64,000 nucleotides of DNA, from NCBI GenBank assembly GCA_965217825.1, contig OZ244571.1, positions 1,922,001 through 1,986,000 on the forward strand, given 5' to 3'. This document shows, one piece after another, positions 62,149 through 64,000 of this stretch. Every line of letters begins with the position of its first letter. Position 1 is the first letter of the stretch. The stretch is from VXNE01 sp965217825 (lineage in GTDB: Bacteria > Pseudomonadota > Gammaproteobacteria > Pseudomonadales > Azotimanducaceae). The notes under the pieces were generated by a model. That model was not told where the DNA came from. It worked only from the letters and a program-made list of their open reading frames with translations, and did not search any database. The position numbers and the translations under genes were made by a program.

Positions 62149-62165
62149 TTAGTACTTTACTAAGA
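62149..62165 (+). promoter_or_regulatory. Palindromic operator CTTAGTA-CTT-TACTAAG
   Basis: A perfect 7-3-7 inverted repeat lies 14 bases upstream of the repressor start, in the A+T-rich region between the divergent repressor and Cro-like genes. This is the expected place for a cI/Cro-type operator. The A+T-rich bases 62166-62220 likely hold the divergent promoters. Confidence 0.72.
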
Positions 62166-62223
62166 ATAAAGTTGGGTCATATCTATTGCAAGAAATTATT
62201 TTTATTTGTTAGTTTTTTTAGCT

Positions 62224-62493
62224 ATGAAGCTGATGGACTTCCTTCGGGCCTCGACGAAACGCGAACGCGCGGACGTCGCGGTCGTGTGCAGCGGGTCGAC
62301 CGACTACCTCTATCAGCTCGCCGGCGGGCACTGTTTCGCGAGCCCGCGCAAGGCGATTCTGCTCGAGGCGAGCACGCGCAAGGTGGCGGCGCGCACGGAC
62401 GGCCGGCTGAAGCCGGTGCCGCGCGCGACGCTGGTGCGCTACCCCGACATCTTCGATCCCGACGCGCCGTTCGACGTGGACCTGCCCGAATGA
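62224..62493 (+). CDS. Small Cro/YdaS-like regulator
   Basis: An 89-residue protein (starting KLMDFLRASTKRERADVAVV, then CSGSTDYLYQLAGGHCFASP). A helix-turn-helix of the Cro/YdaS kind is likely, and the position opposite the S24 repressor supports it. The ATG at 62224 has no good ribosome-binding site; an ATG 18 bases earlier is possible. Its stop overlaps the next start as ATGA. Confidence 0.6.
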   Translation: MKLMDFLRASTKRERADVAVVCSGSTDYLYQLAGGHCFASPRKAILLEASTRKVAARTDGRLKPVPRATLVRYPDIFDPDAPFDVDLPE

Positions 62494-63173
62494 GCGGCGG
62501 CGGCGCGGCGGCGGCGCGGTGCGTGGCGTTCGCCCTGGCGGCGGGCATGTTCTGGTGGCCGGCGGCCCACGCGGCGGAGACCGCGGACAGCGCGGTCGCC
62601 GAGAGCGCCACGGTGGACAGCGGGCGCCGGGCCGCCTGGGGGCTGTCGGCGCAGGACTGGACCCGTTACGGGTCGCTCATGCGCGGGCGCCGCGGCGCCT
62701 GGACGCCGGACGCCGATCCGCTGCTGGTGCTCGGCGCGCACGCGCGCACCGAGGCCGAGCGGCGCCGCTTCGCCGAGGCGTTCGTCCTCGCCGAGCACGC
62801 GCGGGTCGAGGGCGAGCTGGCCTTCGAGCGGGCGGTGCGGGCGGCGTGGAAGCGGCTGTTCCCGGGACAGCTCCGTCTCGCCATGCCGGCGACGCGCGCC
62901 GCCGTCGACCGCTACGCCCTGGTCGTCGACCGGGACTGCGCCGGCTGCGGCGCGACGCTGCGCGGCTACCTGAACGGCGCGACGCCGGTGGACGTCTACG
63001 TGCGCGGCGCGGCGGACGACGACGACCTGCGCGCCTGGGCGGCGGCGCAGGGCATCGACGCGGCGCGGGTGCTGGGCGGGCTGGTCACGATCAACCACGG
63101 CGACGCGTCGGTCCCGGGCGGAGCGCCCGCGGTCTGGGCGCGGCGCGGCGGCCGCTGGTCGGCGGTCGAGTGA
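62490..63173 (+). CDS. TIGR03759-type integrating conjugative element protein
   Basis: A 227-residue exported protein (signal stretch FALAAGMFWWPAAHAAETAD). The family pattern is WGLSAQDWTRYGSLMRGRRG followed by ADPLLVLGAHARTEAERRR and a CAGC pair near residue 150. VDVYVRG and ITINHGD-like (VTINHGD) strands also fit. Such genes occur in the conjugation module of PFGI-1-type ICEs; the role is unknown. ATGA and GTGA overlaps join it to both neighbours. Confidence 0.82.
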   Translation: MSGGGAAAARCVAFALAAGMFWWPAAHAAETADSAVAESATVDSGRRAAWGLSAQDWTRYGSLMRGRRGAWTPDADPLLVLGAHARTEAERRRFAEAFVLAEHARVEGELAFERAVRAAWKRLFPGQLRLAMPATRAAVDRYALVVDRDCAGCGATLRGYLNGATPVDVYVRGAADDDDLRAWAAAQGIDAARVLGGLVTINHGDASVPGGAPAVWARRGGRWSAVE

Positions 63174-63673
63174 GAGCGGGTGCCGCCATCGTGCTCGCGC
63201 TGTCCCTGGCCGCCGCGGGCGTCTGCGCCGAGGACGGCGGGCAATCGCGCGAGTCCGGGACGCGCATCGAACGCCCCGCGATCTCGGCGCGGAATGCCGG
63301 GGAAGCGGTCGAGCGGGCCGCGGAGCGCCTGAACGGCATGGCGCGTCCCGACGCCCCCGACCTCTTTCCCGTGACACCGGATCCCCTGCGCCCGGGCGTC
63401 CCGTCGCGCATCCGCGTGCGCGGGCTGCCGCGGCCGGTGTTCGCGATCGGCGCCGACGAGGCGTCGCTCGCCTGGCTCGCCGCCAACGCCGAGCGGCTGC
63501 GGGCCGACAGCGCCCAGGGGCTGCTGGTCGCCGCGCGGTCGGAAGCGGTGTTGCGCCGCGCGCGCGCGTTCGCGGCGCGCCACGGCCTGACGCTCGATCC
63601 CATGCCGGGCGCGGCGCTGGCGACCGCGTTCGGCGCCGCCACGTACCCGTTCGTGGCGGAGCCGTCGGAATGA
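63170..63673 (+). CDS. TIGR03765-type integrating conjugative element protein
   Basis: A 167-residue exported protein. After a signal peptide (AAIVLALSLAAAGVCAED) comes PLRPGVPSRIRVRGLPRPVF, then AIGADEASLAWLAANAERLR and GLLVAARSEAVLRRARAFAA. This matches the PFL_4695/TIGR03765 family, in which the mature part looks like a small alpha/beta domain. The start GTG overlaps the stop of the previous gene (GTGA). Function is unknown beyond ICE association. Confidence 0.8.
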   Translation: MRAGAAIVLALSLAAAGVCAEDGGQSRESGTRIERPAISARNAGEAVERAAERLNGMARPDAPDLFPVTPDPLRPGVPSRIRVRGLPRPVFAIGADEASLAWLAANAERLRADSAQGLLVAARSEAVLRRARAFAARHGLTLDPMPGAALATAFGAATYPFVAEPSE

Positions 63674-64000
63674 CCGGCGGCCATCCCGTCGAGGCGCTCC
63701 TGCGCCCGCCCGCCGAACTGACGGCCGGGACGGTCTCGATGCTGTGCGGCGTCGTGGCCGCGCTGGGCCCGGACTACCTCATGATGACCCCGGAGGTCGG
63801 CTACGCGTCTGCCGCCGCGCTCGGGCTGCACGGCGTCTGGTGGCTCGGGCGCGGCGCGCGCATCGTGCGCTACCAGAAGAACCTGCGCCGTCGCCGCCGC
63901 TGGACGATGCGCGCGAAGCGGATCCCGGTGAGCCGCGACCGGCTGTTCATCGGGCGCGGATTCCGCTGGGGCGAGCGCCACACGCAGCGGCTGCACGACT
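63670..64000 (+). CDS. traD: TraD-type conjugative coupling protein, 5' part only
   Basis: The first 110 residues of an ICE coupling protein (TIGR03743-like). They read HPVEALLRPPAELTAGTVSM, two membrane segments, then RIVRYQKNLRRRRRWTMRAK, IPVSRDRLFIGRGFRWGERH and TQRLHD. In complete homologues a FtsK/VirD4-type ATPase follows and pumps DNA to the mating channel. The window ends inside the gene. The start overlaps the previous stop as ATGA. Confidence 0.85.
   Translation, partial: MTGGHPVEALLRPPAELTAGTVSMLCGVVAALGPDYLMMTPEVGYASAAALGLHGVWWLGRGARIVRYQKNLRRRRRWTMRAKRIPVSRDRLFIGRGFRWGERHTQRLHD

Overview
The window looks like a chromosomal segment of a high-G+C, Gram-negative bacterium, most likely an uncultivated environmental (perhaps marine) gammaproteobacterium. 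The evidence is a TonB receptor/FecR/ECF-sigma trio, a class I Fe-S fumarase, a YSC84-type lipid-binding protein, a RAYT transposase with palindromic repeats, a secreted metzincin with thrombospondin type 3 repeats, and a conjugation module of the PFGI-1 class. No rRNA, tRNA or CRISPR array was recognised.

Bases 1 to 25,400 hold ordinary chromosomal genes: a GPH-family sugar:cation symporter with a dienelactone hydrolase-like protein, a CoA-binding protein with O-acetylhomoserine sulfhydrylase, a RAYT between hairpin repeats, a flavin halogenase-like protein with an LLM monooxygenase, class I fumarase, a rhomboid and a site-2-type protease coupled by a GTGA overlap, a Tat-exported FAD oxidoreductase, glutamate dehydrogenase, and a DUF2339 membrane protein between two clusters of GGGACACCCA repeats. 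Several dead fragments (decarboxylase, sulfatase, IS3 transposase, sigma factor) lie between live genes.

Bases 25,700 to 34,100 hold an ECF sigma/FecR/TonB-receptor surface-signalling operon, a di-haem cytochrome c oxidoreductase, and the decayed 5' end of a second ECF gene. Bases 33,502 to 42,283 hold a small membrane-anchored protein overlapping a 2,718-residue exported metzincin. The large protein carries three tandem units, each a calcium-binding TSP3 stalk followed by exactly seven FG-GAP motifs, so probably three seven-bladed beta-propellers.

Bases 42,600 to 60,900 form a defence island. Its core is a six-gene operon on the minus strand: cysteine desulfurase, DUF4007 protein, large P-loop ATPase, DndC/PAPS-reductase-like protein, a protein with two GHKL ATPase domains including a histidine-kinase core, and a protein with a receiver-like N-terminus. 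The first four match SspABCD, which makes single-stranded DNA phosphorothioate. The last two are tightly joined to them and no recognisable SspE follows, so they are the best candidates for an undescribed sensing or effector module. A divergent cassette (46-residue basic protein, PD-(D/E)XK-like nuclease, RNase H-fold protein) lies upstream. Downstream lie a secreted EEP nuclease gene broken in a G6 run, a 582-residue unknown with an RX4H motif, and two decayed HEPN-like genes.

Bases 61,200 to 64,000 are extremely G+C-rich and contain an AlpA-like regulator, an S24/cI-type repressor with a palindromic operator, a small Cro-like protein, and the start of an ICE conjugation cluster (TIGR03759, TIGR03765, TraD). 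The defence island is therefore probably cargo of, or abuts, an integrative conjugative element.
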